From positions 110,320 through 174,319 of the forward strand of contig NZ_CABFMD010000031.1 of assembly GCF_901875555.1 (NCBI RefSeq): a stretch of 64,000 nt of DNA. The letters run 5' to 3'. The stretch's first letter is position 1. Each line of letters starts with the position of its first letter. The notes under the pieces were generated by a model. That model did no database searches and was not told the DNA's origin. It saw only the letters and a list, made by a program, of their open reading frames with translations. Below, piece by piece: positions 1-8,722 of this stretch. The DNA is from Streptococcus parasanguinis (lineage in GTDB: Bacteria > Bacillota > Bacilli > Lactobacillales > Streptococcaceae). Made by a program: the position numbers and the translations under genes.

Positions 1-174
1 GACCTTGTCCAAGATTTCTACGTCAATTCCTTTATAGGTTTGATCTGAATCCTTAAATTCAAATGGTGCATAAGCTGTGTCGAAAACGACCTTGATCGTC
101 TCAGCATGAGCATGACCAGCGAATGCTACCAGAGGAAATAAGAAAAGCAAATAGGCTAGTAATTTTTTCTTCAT
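1..174 (-). CDS. Amino-acid ABC transporter substrate-binding protein, N-terminus (partial)
   Basis: Only the first 58 codons lie in the window; the gene runs off the left edge. The start ATG (complement of 172-174) has an AGGAG ribosome site about 8 nt upstream. The product starts with a lysine-rich signal peptide (MKKKLLAYLLFLFPLVAFA) and continues with an ETIKVVFDTAYAPFEF-type opening and a KGIDVEI segment. These are hallmarks of the SBP_bac_3 family of polar amino-acid (often glutamine) binding proteins. In many streptococci this domain is fused to the permease (GlnP type) and lies near uvrB, which fits the neighbourhood here. Ligand and fusion state cannot be judged from the fragment. 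Confidence 0.8.
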   Translation of the reverse strand, partial: MKKKLLAYLLFLFPLVAFAGHAHAETIKVVFDTAYAPFEFKDSDQTYKGIDVEILDKV

Positions 175-255
175 TTCTGTCTCCTTTTTCTTCATTTCTC
201 TTTGGGTGTTTGACCCATGAGTACATTGACCAAAGGATGGCCTGAAAAAACAAAA

Positions 256-281
256 CATTCATACCAAATAGAGTATGAATG
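256..281 (-). promoter_or_regulatory. Hairpin in the 5' leader of the binding-protein gene
   Basis: A perfect 9-bp inverted repeat (CATTCATAC, 8-nt loop, GTATGAATG) lies just downstream of the predicted start point and about 80 nt before the start codon. There is no T-tract on the minus side, so it is not an obvious terminator. It may stabilise the leader or be an operator; the role is unknown. Confidence 0.4.
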
Positions 282-305
282 ATCTTATATTTTTCTATAA
301 AAGCT

Positions 306-334
306 ATTATATCAGAAAAATATCAGTTTAGCAA
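306..334 (-). promoter_or_regulatory. Promoter of the binding-protein gene
   Basis: On the minus strand there is a consensus -10 TATAAT (complement of 306-311) and a -35 TTGCTA (complement of 329-334) with 17-bp spacing, driving the gene that starts at 174. The leader would be about 125 nt. Confidence 0.65.
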
Positions 335-423
335 GAAAAATCAACTTTTGATGTTAGGTTTTCTGACATGAAGTTTCGTACATTACTGATTTTTTGGAGT
401 CATTGGAGTCATAAATGAAGGAA

Positions 424-456
424 AGTCGAACTCATATTGATGGGTTCGGCTTTTTC
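424..456. terminator. Terminator at the 3' end of the histidine kinase gene
   Basis: An AGTCGAAC / GTTCGGCT stem with an approximately 12-nt loop is followed by TTTTT on the plus strand. On the minus strand the stem immediately follows the kinase stop codon but has only a poor T-tract, so any minus-strand activity would be weak. It also shields the binding-protein promoter. Confidence 0.5.
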
Positions 457-1532
457 TATATAATAATAGGAATAATTAGCTTGACTTGTGCACCATGATT
501 AATATTTTCTAAATGCATCGTTCCATTATGAAGTTTCATGACGCGTTTGACGAAAGATAAACCAAGTCCATAGTGACTTTCTTGAGAGGGTGTTCTTGCT
601 TGGTCATCTTTATAGAAAAGATTTCCAGCATTCTGTAATATATTTTTTGAAAAATTAGATTGGTTATTCCATATAGTTAGAACTAATTGACTATTTTCTT
701 GTGAAATTGTTAGCTGGATTTGTGCATCATTTTCTTTTTGATGTTGTATAGCGTTGTTAATAATATTTGTGATTGCTCGGAAAAATAGATTGGAATGAAT
801 TGCAATTTGTGTTGATGGAGTTACTGTGTTAGTAAAAACAAAATGTGTATTTCTAGGGAGTAAAGGTGAGATATGTTCCTGTAATTGATAAGTTACTTGT
901 TTAATTGATATGTTTTCAAGTTGAATATCATGGTCATAAAAAGTTTTGGAGTATTGGATAAAGTGGTTAAAATAATCGTTTAACTGAATACTTGCTTGTT
1001 CCAGATCTTTTAGACATTCCATTGCTTGAGGTGTTTGCTCGGTGGATTGTAAGAATTCAGCATTTCCTCTGATGACGGTTAGAGGGCTACGAAGATCATG
1101 TGCAGCACTAGATACTTGAAACGTGAGTTCTTTTTTTTGATCTTTTTCATTTTGAATTCTATTTTTTATTTCAGATTGCATTTTTTCGATCAGTTCATTT
1201 GTTTCAATAAATTCTTTAATCTGCAAATGGTGATGTTCATTTTTTGTGAAATATAGACCACTATGATAAACCATCTTCATTTCTTTTTGAATCTTGGTTA
1301 ATAACTGTCTAATATTTATTACAATGATAACAATTAAAATGATGCAAAGATAAATCCAAGAACTGACACTAAAAAATAAAGCAAAGCGATTGGCATTTTT
1401 CTCATTGATTCCAGATACAGAAGATAGAAGAGCGGGGAGTATGTAGAAAAGTATAAGACATAGAAGAAATTGCCAAATAATTGTAAGGTAGGTACGCTTA
1501 ATGAGTTGCTTGATCGTCAATTCTTTTTCCAT
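456..1532 (-). CDS. Sensor histidine kinase of a two-component system
   Basis: This is a membrane histidine kinase of 358 residues. Two membrane segments (about residues 15-38 and 55-75) enclose a very short external loop, which suggests sensing in or at the membrane rather than by a large extracellular domain. A coiled linker follows, then the H-box AAHDLRSPLTVIRGN (phospho-acceptor His about 145), an N-box (INNAIQH) and a G-box (GLGLSFVKRV). An ATG at 1550 is in frame, but GGAGGAGG sits at the right distance from the ATG at 1532, so the latter is chosen. It overlaps the response regulator by 16 bp. Short-loop kinases next to ABC exporters often sense antimicrobial peptides; that role is inferred here from the divergent ABC genes. 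Confidence 0.9.
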   Translation of the reverse strand: MEKELTIKQLIKRTYLTIIWQFLLCLILFYILPALLSSVSGINEKNANRFALFFSVSSWIYLCIILIVIIVINIRQLLTKIQKEMKMVYHSGLYFTKNEHHHLQIKEFIETNELIEKMQSEIKNRIQNEKDQKKELTFQVSSAAHDLRSPLTVIRGNAEFLQSTEQTPQAMECLKDLEQASIQLNDYFNHFIQYSKTFYDHDIQLENISIKQVTYQLQEHISPLLPRNTHFVFTNTVTPSTQIAIHSNLFFRAITNIINNAIQHQKENDAQIQLTISQENSQLVLTIWNNQSNFSKNILQNAGNLFYKDDQARTPSQESHYGLGLSFVKRVMKLHNGTMHLENINHGAQVKLIIPIII

Positions 1533-2188
1533 TTGTATCCTCCTCCCCATACTGTTTTGATTGGATCAATTTGATGAATTTTAAATTTTTGTCTAATTTG
1601 ATAGATGTATTCAGTGATTGACCGTAGTTGAGCGTCAGAGCTTACAGGATAGAGATAATTGTAAAGTTCTTCTGTGCTAAATATTCGGTTTTCATTTTTT
1701 GCTAAAAGATAAAGTAAATCAAACTCTCGCTTAGTTAATGAAATTCTCTTTGATTGATAATAAACTTCTTGACGATCTCGATAAAAAGTTATATCTGAAT
1801 TCATTTCTTCTTTAGAGGAATCGTGAGATCTTTCTTCTCTACGAAGATGCATTTGAATTCTTGCAATCAATTCTTTTATGCTGAATGGTTTTGTGATGTA
1901 ATCATCGGCTCCAGCTTGTATTCCTTTTAGTAAATCTTCTTCAAAATCTTTAGCGGTTAGAAATAAGATTGGAGTAGCAATTTGTGGACGAATGGAACGA
2001 CAAATTTCTAAACCAGAAATAGGCATCATGACGTCAAGTAAAATTAGATCAAATCCTGTAAAGTCACAGATATTGATCTCCTCTATATTTTTACGAGTTT
2101 CCACGTGAAAGTTGTTTGCTTCTAATGCATTCCCTATTAATCGTAAGATTTTTTCATCATCGTCAATGGCTAAAATTTTATACTTCAT
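1517..2188 (-). CDS. OmpR/PhoB-family response regulator
   Basis: The 223-residue protein has a receiver domain (about 1-118) with the acidic pocket DDD at 10-12, phospho-acceptor Asp52 in LLDVMMP and the conserved Lys in TKPFS. A C-terminal winged-helix DNA-binding domain (about 130-223) follows, with SLTKREFDLL and the recognition-helix region RSITEYIYQIRQK. It is the first gene of the pair and is translationally coupled to the downstream kinase by a 16-bp overlap. The natural target is the divergent ABC operon starting at 2347; this is inferred from arrangement only. Confidence 0.92.
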   Translation of the reverse strand: MKYKILAIDDDEKILRLIGNALEANNFHVETRKNIEEINICDFTGFDLILLDVMMPISGLEICRSIRPQIATPILFLTAKDFEEDLLKGIQAGADDYITKPFSIKELIARIQMHLRREERSHDSSKEEMNSDITFYRDRQEVYYQSKRISLTKREFDLLYLLAKNENRIFSTEELYNYLYPVSSDAQLRSITEYIYQIRQKFKIHQIDPIKTVWGGGYKWKKN

Positions 2189-2259
2189 AGTTCCTCCAAT
2201 TATATGAGCATATTATAGCAAATATAGAATGTAATTTGTTGAAAATAAAAAAAATAATT

Positions 2260-2321
2260 ATTCTGAGAATTTCCTGATTTTCTCCTGTTATACTTGCTCC
2301 AAGTGAAGGTGGAATTTCACT
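2260..2321 (+). promoter_or_regulatory. Divergent control region with extended -10 promoter and inverted repeats
   Basis: Upstream of the ABC operon there is an extended -10 (TGT then TATACT at 2289-2294) with no good -35, as expected for an activated promoter. The near-palindrome TTCTGAGAA (2261-2269) lies at the -35 position. A hairpin AGTGAA / TTCACT (2302-2307 and 2316-2321) lies between the -10 and the ribosome site. The divergent response regulator is a plausible activator. Confidence 0.4.
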
Positions 2322-2346
2322 AAAAGTCAGAAGGGAAAAAGAATGA

Positions 2347-3057
2347 ATGATAACAATTCAAAAGCTACATAAGGAATATAATAATAAAATTGTCCTTCAA
2401 AACGTGTCTTTCAAAGCTAAGAAAGGTGAGATTACTGGATTGATTGGACCGAATGGATCTGGAAAATCAACTTTAATTAGGATTTTACTTGGTTTGGAAA
2501 ATAGTCAAATGGGGATGGCGTTGATCGATGGCAAAAAATACTCTCAATTGGGAGATAATCCATTTGGTATTGTTGGATCATTCCTCGACAGTTGCAAACC
2601 TTACCCAACAAGAACAGGATTCCAGCATCTTCGGTGGATTGGCTTGGCTTGTGGTGTTGATAGAAATAGGTGCAAGGAATGTTTAGAGTTGGTGGGGTTA
2701 AGTGAAGCTAAACATAAAAAAGTAAAAGACTATTCATTAGGAATGAAGCAACGTCTTGGTTTAGCGACAGCCTTATTAGCAAATCCTGACATCTTAATTT
2801 TAGATGAACCAATCAATGGACTAGATCCAGAAGGAATTCGCTGGGTACGTAATTTTTTACAATCTTTTGTCAATGAAGGTAAAACTGTCTTAATGACAAG
2901 TCATTATATGAGTGAGTTAGAATTAACGGTAGATCATCTGGTTGGTATTTCTAATGGCAAAATTGTTATTGATGGTCCTACAAAAGATATATTGAAACAG
3001 TTTGGCTCTTTTGAGGAAGCATATTTTAAAGCACTAGAAGGGAAAGAAGGTGAATAA
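2347..3057 (+). CDS. ABC-2 exporter ATP-binding protein (bacteriocin/antimicrobial-peptide resistance type)
   Basis: The 236-residue ATPase has Walker A GPNGSGKS (about 33-40), signature YSLGMKQRL, Walker B ILILDEPINGLD and the switch His in MTSHYMSE. This is the CcmA/NatA-like subfamily that pairs with two ABC-2 permeases in lantibiotic self-immunity (LanFEG-like) and peptide-resistance systems. AAGGGA precedes the start. It is the first gene of a tightly packed three-gene operon and overlaps the next gene by 8 bp. The divergent two-component system supports a stress- or peptide-inducible exporter; the substrate is unknown. Confidence 0.88.
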   Translation: MITIQKLHKEYNNKIVLQNVSFKAKKGEITGLIGPNGSGKSTLIRILLGLENSQMGMALIDGKKYSQLGDNPFGIVGSFLDSCKPYPTRTGFQHLRWIGLACGVDRNRCKECLELVGLSEAKHKKVKDYSLGMKQRLGLATALLANPDILILDEPINGLDPEGIRWVRNFLQSFVNEGKTVLMTSHYMSELELTVDHLVGISNGKIVIDGPTKDILKQFGSFEEAYFKALEGKEGE

Positions 3058-3871
3058 TTTGTTGAAGCGTTCCTTTTTTAGTGACCTTTATAAATATAGT
3101 AGTTTACCTACTTTTAGAGTTACTTTCTTTCTTATTTTGGGAGTCAGCATATTTTTTTCAATTCAAAATATCCAGGTGATAAATGCCTTAGTAGAAGGAA
3201 ATGGACAAGCGGTTAACCTTGATCCATCTATGTTATCCTCGAATCCAGTCTATACAGTCAGGGATGCTCTCTTATCTTCACCCTACCAAGCAAGTGTTAT
3301 TTTCTTGCCAATTCTTGTTTCACTTGTTTATTCAACCCATTATCAATTTGGTGATGATTATTATAGCCAGTTATTGATTCCTAACTGGAAAGTTCGTCTT
3401 ACTGGGTTTATTGCAAGTTCGATTGTTCTATCGTTACTTTCTACTTTAATATTTTCTATAGTAAACGCTGTTATTTTATTCGTTTTTCTGGATTCAACTC
3501 TAAAGAATTTTTTAGAATTGACATTGTTTTTAGATGTCACGGTAAGAGTTATGATATTTGCAATCGTTCTTACTTTATTAACTTTACTTTTCGTAATCGT
3601 AACGAAAAAATCAATGACTGCATTAATTGCAGACGTTTTATTATTGGTCATCACCTTATCAGGTATTCTAAGAGGAATTTCCTCTAAAATAGAAAATCTA
3701 TTGCCTTTGATTGGGGCAAAGTCATTTGCATTTGGTCGAATTGAAGGGACTCAAACGAGCCAATTGTACGGCTTTACACTTTTAGTAGTAGAAGGGATCT
3801 TGTTCTTTGTGTTCATAATGGTTGTAGAAATGATTCGAATGAGGAGGAAGAATGGCAAGAATATTATTTAG
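3050..3871 (+). CDS. ABC-2 type permease, first subunit
   Basis: This hydrophobic protein of about 273 residues has around six membrane segments. One lies near residues 22-42, followed by an extracellular loop of about 40 residues, and then a cluster of membrane segments to the C-terminus. The GTG at 3050 overlaps the ATPase gene. In-frame TTG codons at 3059 and 3062 are alternative starts, because the GTG has no well-spaced ribosome site. Sequence similarity by eye is to LanE/LanG-like or YhcI-like permeases only in architecture. It is presumed to form the channel with the second permease and the ATPase at 2347. Confidence 0.75.
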   Translation: MNNLLKRSFFSDLYKYSSLPTFRVTFFLILGVSIFFSIQNIQVINALVEGNGQAVNLDPSMLSSNPVYTVRDALLSSPYQASVIFLPILVSLVYSTHYQFGDDYYSQLLIPNWKVRLTGFIASSIVLSLLSTLIFSIVNAVILFVFLDSTLKNFLELTLFLDVTVRVMIFAIVLTLLTLLFVIVTKKSMTALIADVLLLVITLSGILRGISSKIENLLPLIGAKSFAFGRIEGTQTSQLYGFTLLVVEGILFFVFIMVVEMIRMRRKNGKNII

Positions 3872-4541
3872 TCTTATCGTCAAAAAATATAGTTTAAAAC
3901 CCGTAAAGTACCAGATAGCTATACAGTCACTTTTGATAGGTTTTGTGTGTCTCTTCGGTGTGTTACCAGTTTCAATCAATGATACTGTTGTACAATTATC
4001 TATAAAGCAAGCTCTTGTTTTTGCCTCAATGCTTTCTGTTAGTATTGGGTGTGTTAATGCATTTGTTGAGTTACAATCACACGAAACAAAACTAGTTTAC
4101 TTGGTAAGTGGAAAAAGGATCCTAAGTTCAATTAGGATCCTGTTCGTAGAGTTATTTGATGTAGTACTACAATCAACCTTATATTTCATTGTACTGCTTA
4201 TATGGTTTCAATTATATAGGAGCGAAAATGGTGTCAGTTTAGAAATCTTCAGTTTCTATTTGTTTGGCTCCATCCAATACTTTTTGATTTCTTACTTCTT
4301 AAGCTGTTTTTTCAAAAGTCCAATGGGGAGTTTAGCTATTTTATTGCTATTTCCTATTTTAGTACAACCATTCATAGAAAGAGTAGTGGAACCATTGACT
4401 AGTTACCTATTTTATAATATTGTTGCAGATACCATATTAGGGAGAGCTTCCTATCTGCAACTCTGTATTTACGTTATTGGATTTGTATTTTCACTTGGAG
4501 CAACTCTCTACTTCTTGGTAAGGAATCAAGAAGTTAAGTAG
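3852..4541 (+). CDS. ABC-2 type permease, second subunit
   Basis: The 229-residue integral membrane protein has about six hydrophobic segments. It starts within the end of the preceding permease gene (20-bp overlap) behind a strong GAGGAGG ribosome site, so the two permeases are probably made in equal amounts. The paired small permeases plus one ATPase match the layout of peptide-immunity ABC transporters. No specific family motif was recognised beyond the membrane topology. It is the last gene of the operon. Confidence 0.72.
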   Translation: MARILFSLIVKKYSLKPVKYQIAIQSLLIGFVCLFGVLPVSINDTVVQLSIKQALVFASMLSVSIGCVNAFVELQSHETKLVYLVSGKRILSSIRILFVELFDVVLQSTLYFIVLLIWFQLYRSENGVSLEIFSFYLFGSIQYFLISYFLSCFFKSPMGSLAILLLFPILVQPFIERVVEPLTSYLFYNIVADTILGRASYLQLCIYVIGFVFSLGATLYFLVRNQEVK

Positions 4542-4579
4542 TAAATAAAAATGATAGTGATGAGCAAACTTTTCTAATT

Positions 4580-4762
4580 TTGGGAGAGTGGGACAGAAAT
4601 CGGTCATTCGTTAGAATTCGATTTCGTCGTCCCACCTCCGCACAGTTGAGTAGGGCTGTAAAAGCTGATGAAATCAGCGTAGTAGAGCCCACTCAACCAC
4701 TGCGTCTTGCTCGACAATCCAAAAACAATTAAGAGGCTATGACTTTTGTCCCAGCCTCTTGT
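4580..4762. repeat. Interspersed intergenic repeat with inverted ends and internal hairpin
   Basis: The stretch begins with GAGAGTGGGACAGAAATC and ends with GACTTTTGTCCCAGCCTCTT, which are imperfect inverted copies of each other (GTGGGACA / TGTCCCA core). Inside is a stem TTGAGT-AGGGCT / AGCCC-ACTCAA (about 4646-4697) around a smaller GCTGAT / ATCAGC hairpin. No reading frame of note is present. Elements with GTGGGACAGAAAT ends are familiar from intergenic regions of streptococci, where they behave like small non-autonomous repeats. The precise family is not assigned. It occupies most of the 447-bp gap after the ABC operon. Confidence 0.55.
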
Positions 4763-4790
4763 TACGTATTTCATGGTTTTAGAATAAAAG

Positions 4791-4832
4791 ACAAGACTTT
4801 CGAAGTAATTGCGAGAGTCTTGTTTAGTTTTT
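4791..4832 (+). terminator. Rho-independent terminator
   Basis: The 12-bp stem ACAAGACTTTCG / CGAGAGTCTTGT (one mismatch, 9-nt loop) is followed by TTTAGTTTTT. It ends transcription from the ABC operon and repeat region. Confidence 0.7.
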
Positions 4833-4988
4833 ATGCTAATGCGTGTCCAATTTATTATATTGTAAATTAAACATGTACTGAATTGATGGATTATTTTGTT
4901 ACATCTTGTATTTCTCTGTCGTTCCCCATCACAGAGAATTTTGGTGATTTATGCTAAAATAAGAAGAACTACTTGAAAGGGGAAAAAG

Positions 4989-5615
4989 ATGATTGTTAAG
5001 TTTGACAGAGGCCTGCTTAAAGTTCAAATTGCATGGGGCATGTTTTTTTCTCTCGTTCCATTGTGCTTGATTATTTCTTCCCTTTTAAATGATTCTTTGT
5101 ATGAGGATTATTTTGGTAAGCTCTTTGTCCTTTTCTTTCTTTTGTTTCCATTATACGCTGGTATTTATGCGGTAGATGGTATGATGAATCTTAGAAAAAC
5201 AAAGAAATTGATAGAAGTAGATGAGCAGACCTTCACCTATTATGGGAAACTTTTTGGCCGAAAAACCTTTGAAATCCCCTTATCTGATATCGACCTTGTC
5301 ATGAAAGATTGGTCAAGTCACATAGCCGATATCAAGCGTTTATCATCTTTTCTTTATTTTTTGAAGCGGATTGAATACTTTTTTGACTACCAATCCGAAT
5401 TGGATGATAAAAAAAGATACCGGGTTCTGATGATTCTATTCAAAGATAGTGAGACGGCTATCACATACGATAAAAAGCTCGGTTTTCAGTTACCAAGGAA
5501 ACGTAAGTATGTTGAGAAGACCCAAATCATACGAATTCCCGTGGATAGAGGAGAGGTTTTCTCAGACCAAGAAATGAATGACTATATAAACGAAAGGAAC
5601 ATTCATGATAGATAG
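4989..5615 (+). CDS. Small membrane protein, PH-like C-terminal region, unknown function
   Basis: This 208-residue protein has two membrane segments near the N-terminus (about 12-33 and 43-65) followed by a soluble region of about 130 residues. That region opens with a beta-strand-rich stretch ([16 protein letters not shown], then [13 protein letters not shown]), reminiscent of bacterial PH-like membrane proteins. That resemblance is weak. An extended -10 (TGC TAAAAT, 4955-4960) and AAAGGGGA precede the start. The last 11 bases overlap the uvrB start, so uvrB may be partly co-transcribed and coupled. I do not recognise the family. Confidence 0.7.
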   Translation: MIVKFDRGLLKVQIAWGMFFSLVPLCLIISSLLNDSLYEDYFGKLFVLFFLLFPLYAGIYAVDGMMNLRKTKKLIEVDEQTFTYYGKLFGRKTFEIPLSDIDLVMKDWSSHIADIKRLSSFLYFLKRIEYFFDYQSELDDKKRYRVLMILFKDSETAITYDKKLGFQLPRKRKYVEKTQIIRIPVDRGEVFSDQEMNDYINERNIHDR

Positions 5616-7593
5616 AAAAGTAAATAACAAATTTAAACTCGTGTCAAAATACCAACCGTCTGGGGACCAACCGCAGGCCATTGAGCAGTTGGTGGATAAT
5701 ATCGAGGGGGGCGAGAAGGCCCAAATCTTGATGGGGGCAACTGGTACGGGGAAGACCTATACCATGAGCCAGGTCATTGCCCAGGTCAATAAGCCGACTC
5801 TGGTCATCGCGCACAATAAAACCCTAGCGGGCCAGCTCTATGGGGAGTTCAAGGAATTTTTCCCTGAAAATGCGGTCGAGTATTTCGTCTCTTACTACGA
5901 TTACTACCAGCCAGAAGCCTATGTGCCATCGAGCGATACCTATATCGAAAAAGATAGCTCGGTCAATGATGAGATTGACAAGCTTCGTCACTCAGCAACC
6001 TCCGCTCTTTTAGAACGAAATGACGTCATTGTAGTTGCGTCTGTTTCATGTATCTATGGGTTGGGTTCACCTAAGGAATACGCGGATAGCGTAGTGAGTC
6101 TGCGTCCGGGTCTGGAGATTTCTCGTGATAAATTGCTGAACGACTTGGTAGATATCCAGTTTGAGCGCAATGACATCGACTTTCAACGGGGGAAATTCCG
6201 TGTCCGTGGGGATGTGGTGGAGATTTTCCCGGCTTCTCGTGATGAGCATGCCTTTCGAGTCGAGTTTTTCGGGGATGAGATTGAGCGGATTCGTGAGATT
6301 GAAGCTTTGACCGGCCAGGTTCTAGGAGATGTGGACCACTTAGCGATCTTCCCAGCAACTCACTTCGTGACCAATGACGACCATATGGAAGTGGCCATTG
6401 CCAAGATTCAGGCGGAACTAGAAGAGCAGTTGAAAGTCTTTGAAAAAGAAGGCAAGCTCTTAGAAGCCCAACGCCTGAAGCAACGGACTGAGTATGACAT
6501 TGAAATGCTTCGTGAGATGGGCTACACTAATGGTGTCGAAAACTACTCTCGTCACATGGATGGCCGGAGTGAAGGAGAGCCACCGTACACCCTTCTTGAC
6601 TTCTTCCCAGAAGATTTCCTCATCATGATCGATGAGAGCCACATGACCATGGGCCAAATCAAGGGCATGTACAATGGAGACCGCTCACGTAAGGAGATGT
6701 TGGTCAACTATGGCTTCCGTTTGCCGTCTGCCTTGGACAACCGGCCTCTGCGTCGTGAGGAGTTTGAAAGCCATGTCCACCAGATTGTCTATGTGTCAGC
6801 GACACCAGGTGACTATGAGATGGAACAGACGGATACCGTGATCGAGCAGATTATTCGTCCGACTGGTCTTCTGGATCCAGAAGTGGAAGTACGCCCTACC
6901 ATGGGACAAATGGACGATCTCTTGGGTGAGATCAATGCGCGTGTAGAACGTGGAGAGCGGACCTTTGTCACCACCTTGACCAAGAAGATGGCAGAAGACT
7001 TGACCGACTACTTTAAAGAAATGGGTGTCAAGGTCAAATACATGCACTCGGACATTAAGACCTTGGAACGGACGGAGATTATCCGTGATTTGCGTCTGGG
7101 TGTCTTTGATGTCTTGGTCGGGATTAACCTCCTTCGCGAAGGGATTGACGTACCAGAAGTGAGTCTAGTGGCTATCCTCGATGCGGACAAGGAAGGATTC
7201 CTTCGTAACGAGCGTGGGCTTATCCAGACTATTGGACGGGCAGCCCGTAATAGTGAAGGCCATGTCATCATGTATGCGGACACCATGACCCAATCCATGC
7301 AAAAAGCCATCGATGAAACGGCCCGCCGTCGTCAGATTCAGATGGCTTATAATGAAGAGCATGGCATTGTGCCACAAACCATTAAGAAGGAAATCCGTGA
7401 CCTGATCTCTGTTACCAAGGCTGTGGCCAAGGAAGAAGACAAGGAAGTGGATATCACCAGTCTCAACCGCCAAGAGCGTAAGGAACTGGTCAAGAAACTG
7501 CAAGGGCAAATGCAAGAAGCCGTCGAAGTGCTTGATTTCGAACTGGCAGCACAGATCCGCGATATGATGTTGGAAGTCAAGGCCTTGGATTGA
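5605..7593 (+). CDS. uvrB: Excinuclease ABC subunit B
   Basis: UvrB is the damage-verifying helicase-like subunit of nucleotide excision repair; it is loaded by UvrA and recruits UvrC. The 662-residue length is normal. Visible features are Walker A GATGTGKT (about 44-51), the beta-hairpin region [16 protein letters not shown]-like [17 protein letters not shown], the helicase motifs [12 protein letters not shown] and QTIGRAARN, and the C-terminal UVR domain (about 620-660) that contacts UvrC. AAAGGA precedes the ATG, which lies inside the previous gene. Codon use is richer in G+C than the AT-rich block to the left, marking the return to core genome. Confidence 0.98.
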   Translation: MIDRKVNNKFKLVSKYQPSGDQPQAIEQLVDNIEGGEKAQILMGATGTGKTYTMSQVIAQVNKPTLVIAHNKTLAGQLYGEFKEFFPENAVEYFVSYYDYYQPEAYVPSSDTYIEKDSSVNDEIDKLRHSATSALLERNDVIVVASVSCIYGLGSPKEYADSVVSLRPGLEISRDKLLNDLVDIQFERNDIDFQRGKFRVRGDVVEIFPASRDEHAFRVEFFGDEIERIREIEALTGQVLGDVDHLAIFPATHFVTNDDHMEVAIAKIQAELEEQLKVFEKEGKLLEAQRLKQRTEYDIEMLREMGYTNGVENYSRHMDGRSEGEPPYTLLDFFPEDFLIMIDESHMTMGQIKGMYNGDRSRKEMLVNYGFRLPSALDNRPLRREEFESHVHQIVYVSATPGDYEMEQTDTVIEQIIRPTGLLDPEVEVRPTMGQMDDLLGEINARVERGERTFVTTLTKKMAEDLTDYFKEMGVKVKYMHSDIKTLERTEIIRDLRLGVFDVLVGINLLREGIDVPEVSLVAILDADKEGFLRNERGLIQTIGRAARNSEGHVIMYADTMTQSMQKAIDETARRRQIQMAYNEEHGIVPQTIKKEIRDLISVTKAVAKEEDKEVDITSLNRQERKELVKKLQGQMQEAVEVLDFELAAQIRDMMLEVKALD

Positions 7594-7602
7594 GGGATAA
7601 AT

Positions 7603-8166
7603 ATGATCGATTTAAGAAAACTAATAGAAGAAGATTTGGTGCCTTTGTGGGAAATTGCTTATTCACAATCTAATCCAATTTGGAAGCAGTATGACGCTCC
7701 CTATTATGACGATTATCAGTATTTTCCTAATTTTCAAGAATTTAAACTACAAAAATTAGAATCCACTCTAAACAACTCAAATCGCCTTGGTATTTTTGTT
7801 GATGATAAACTAGTTGGGACTGTTTCGCGCTACTGGGTATGTAAAGAAACAAGATGGATGGAATTGGGAATTTGTATTTATGATAACAAATTTTGGAACT
7901 CTGGAATTGGAAAAGCTGCTATGCTACAGTGGATAGATCGGACATTTCAGGATTACTTGGAGTTGGAGCATCTTGGTTTGACAACTTGGTCAGGAAATTT
8001 TGGTATGATGAAATTGGCTGAAAAATTAAGAATGAAAAAAGAAGCTCATATTCCAAAAGTTCGTTATTATCAAGGTGTTTATTATGATAGTATTAAATAC
8101 GGCATTTTGAGAGAAGAATGGGAGGAAGCAAATGGTAATCACTGTCAAACAGATGGAAACTCCTGA
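7603..8166 (+). CDS. GNAT-family N-acetyltransferase (RimJ/RimL-like)
   Basis: The 187-residue protein has a GNAT fold. The acetyl-CoA loop region appears as MELGICIYDNKFWNSGIGKAA (pyrophosphate loop of the Q/RxxGxG/A type near residue 105), and a C-terminal segment resembles ribosomal-protein or small-molecule acetyltransferases. It starts 9 bp after uvrB and overlaps the next acetyltransferase gene by 35 bp, so the three genes are probably co-transcribed. The acceptor substrate cannot be deduced. Confidence 0.8.
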   Translation: MIDLRKLIEEDLVPLWEIAYSQSNPIWKQYDAPYYDDYQYFPNFQEFKLQKLESTLNNSNRLGIFVDDKLVGTVSRYWVCKETRWMELGICIYDNKFWNSGIGKAAMLQWIDRTFQDYLELEHLGLTTWSGNFGMMKLAEKLRMKKEAHIPKVRYYQGVYYDSIKYGILREEWEEANGNHCQTDGNS

Positions 8167-8629
8167 AGAGATAGAAGGAAAATCTCTCGTTCATTGGCAA
8201 ACGTGGAGAGAGGCTTATGACGATCTTTTACCCGCGGATTTTCAGGAGACGATGACATTAGAAAAATGTCGATTCTTTAGTCAAAAATATCCAGAAAATA
8301 CCTTGATTGCGATGGATGGAAAGAAGGTCGTTGGATTTATCAGCTATGGAAATTACCGTGATGAGACCATTCAAGCTGGTGAAATCATTGCCCTATATGT
8401 TTTAAAAGATTACTATGGAAAAGGTGTGAGTAAACAGTTAATGCATGCTGCATTTGCTGTTCTCGATCATTTCTCTGAGATTTATTTATGGGTATTGAAA
8501 GAGAATAAGCGAGCCATTGCTTTCTATCAAAAAATGGGCTTTACTTTTGATGGCCAAGAAAAAATACTTGAACTTGGAAAACCTATTAAGGAATTGCGGA
8601 TGATATGTTCTTCAAATAAAAATTCCTAA
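8132..8629 (+). CDS. GNAT-family N-acetyltransferase
   Basis: A second, compact GNAT protein of 165 residues. Strand beta-4 and the acetyl-CoA loop read IIALYVLKDYYGKGVSKQLM (about 88-107), followed by the typical LWVLKENKRAIAFYQKMGF motif (about 122-140). Together these make the assignment secure. The start lies inside the preceding GNAT gene with GGAGG upstream, suggesting coupled translation. It belongs to the general YitH/RimI-like soluble acetyltransferases; the substrate is unknown. Confidence 0.88.
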   Translation: MVITVKQMETPEEIEGKSLVHWQTWREAYDDLLPADFQETMTLEKCRFFSQKYPENTLIAMDGKKVVGFISYGNYRDETIQAGEIIALYVLKDYYGKGVSKQLMHAAFAVLDHFSEIYLWVLKENKRAIAFYQKMGFTFDGQEKILELGKPIKELRMICSSNKNS

Positions 8630-8722
8630 AGGACGTATCTATCAATCTTTGAACCATTATCAATTCATCAAATAAAAAAATAAAAGAGATAGAATGAACC
8701 AAAGAGATGAAGGAGAAGACGA

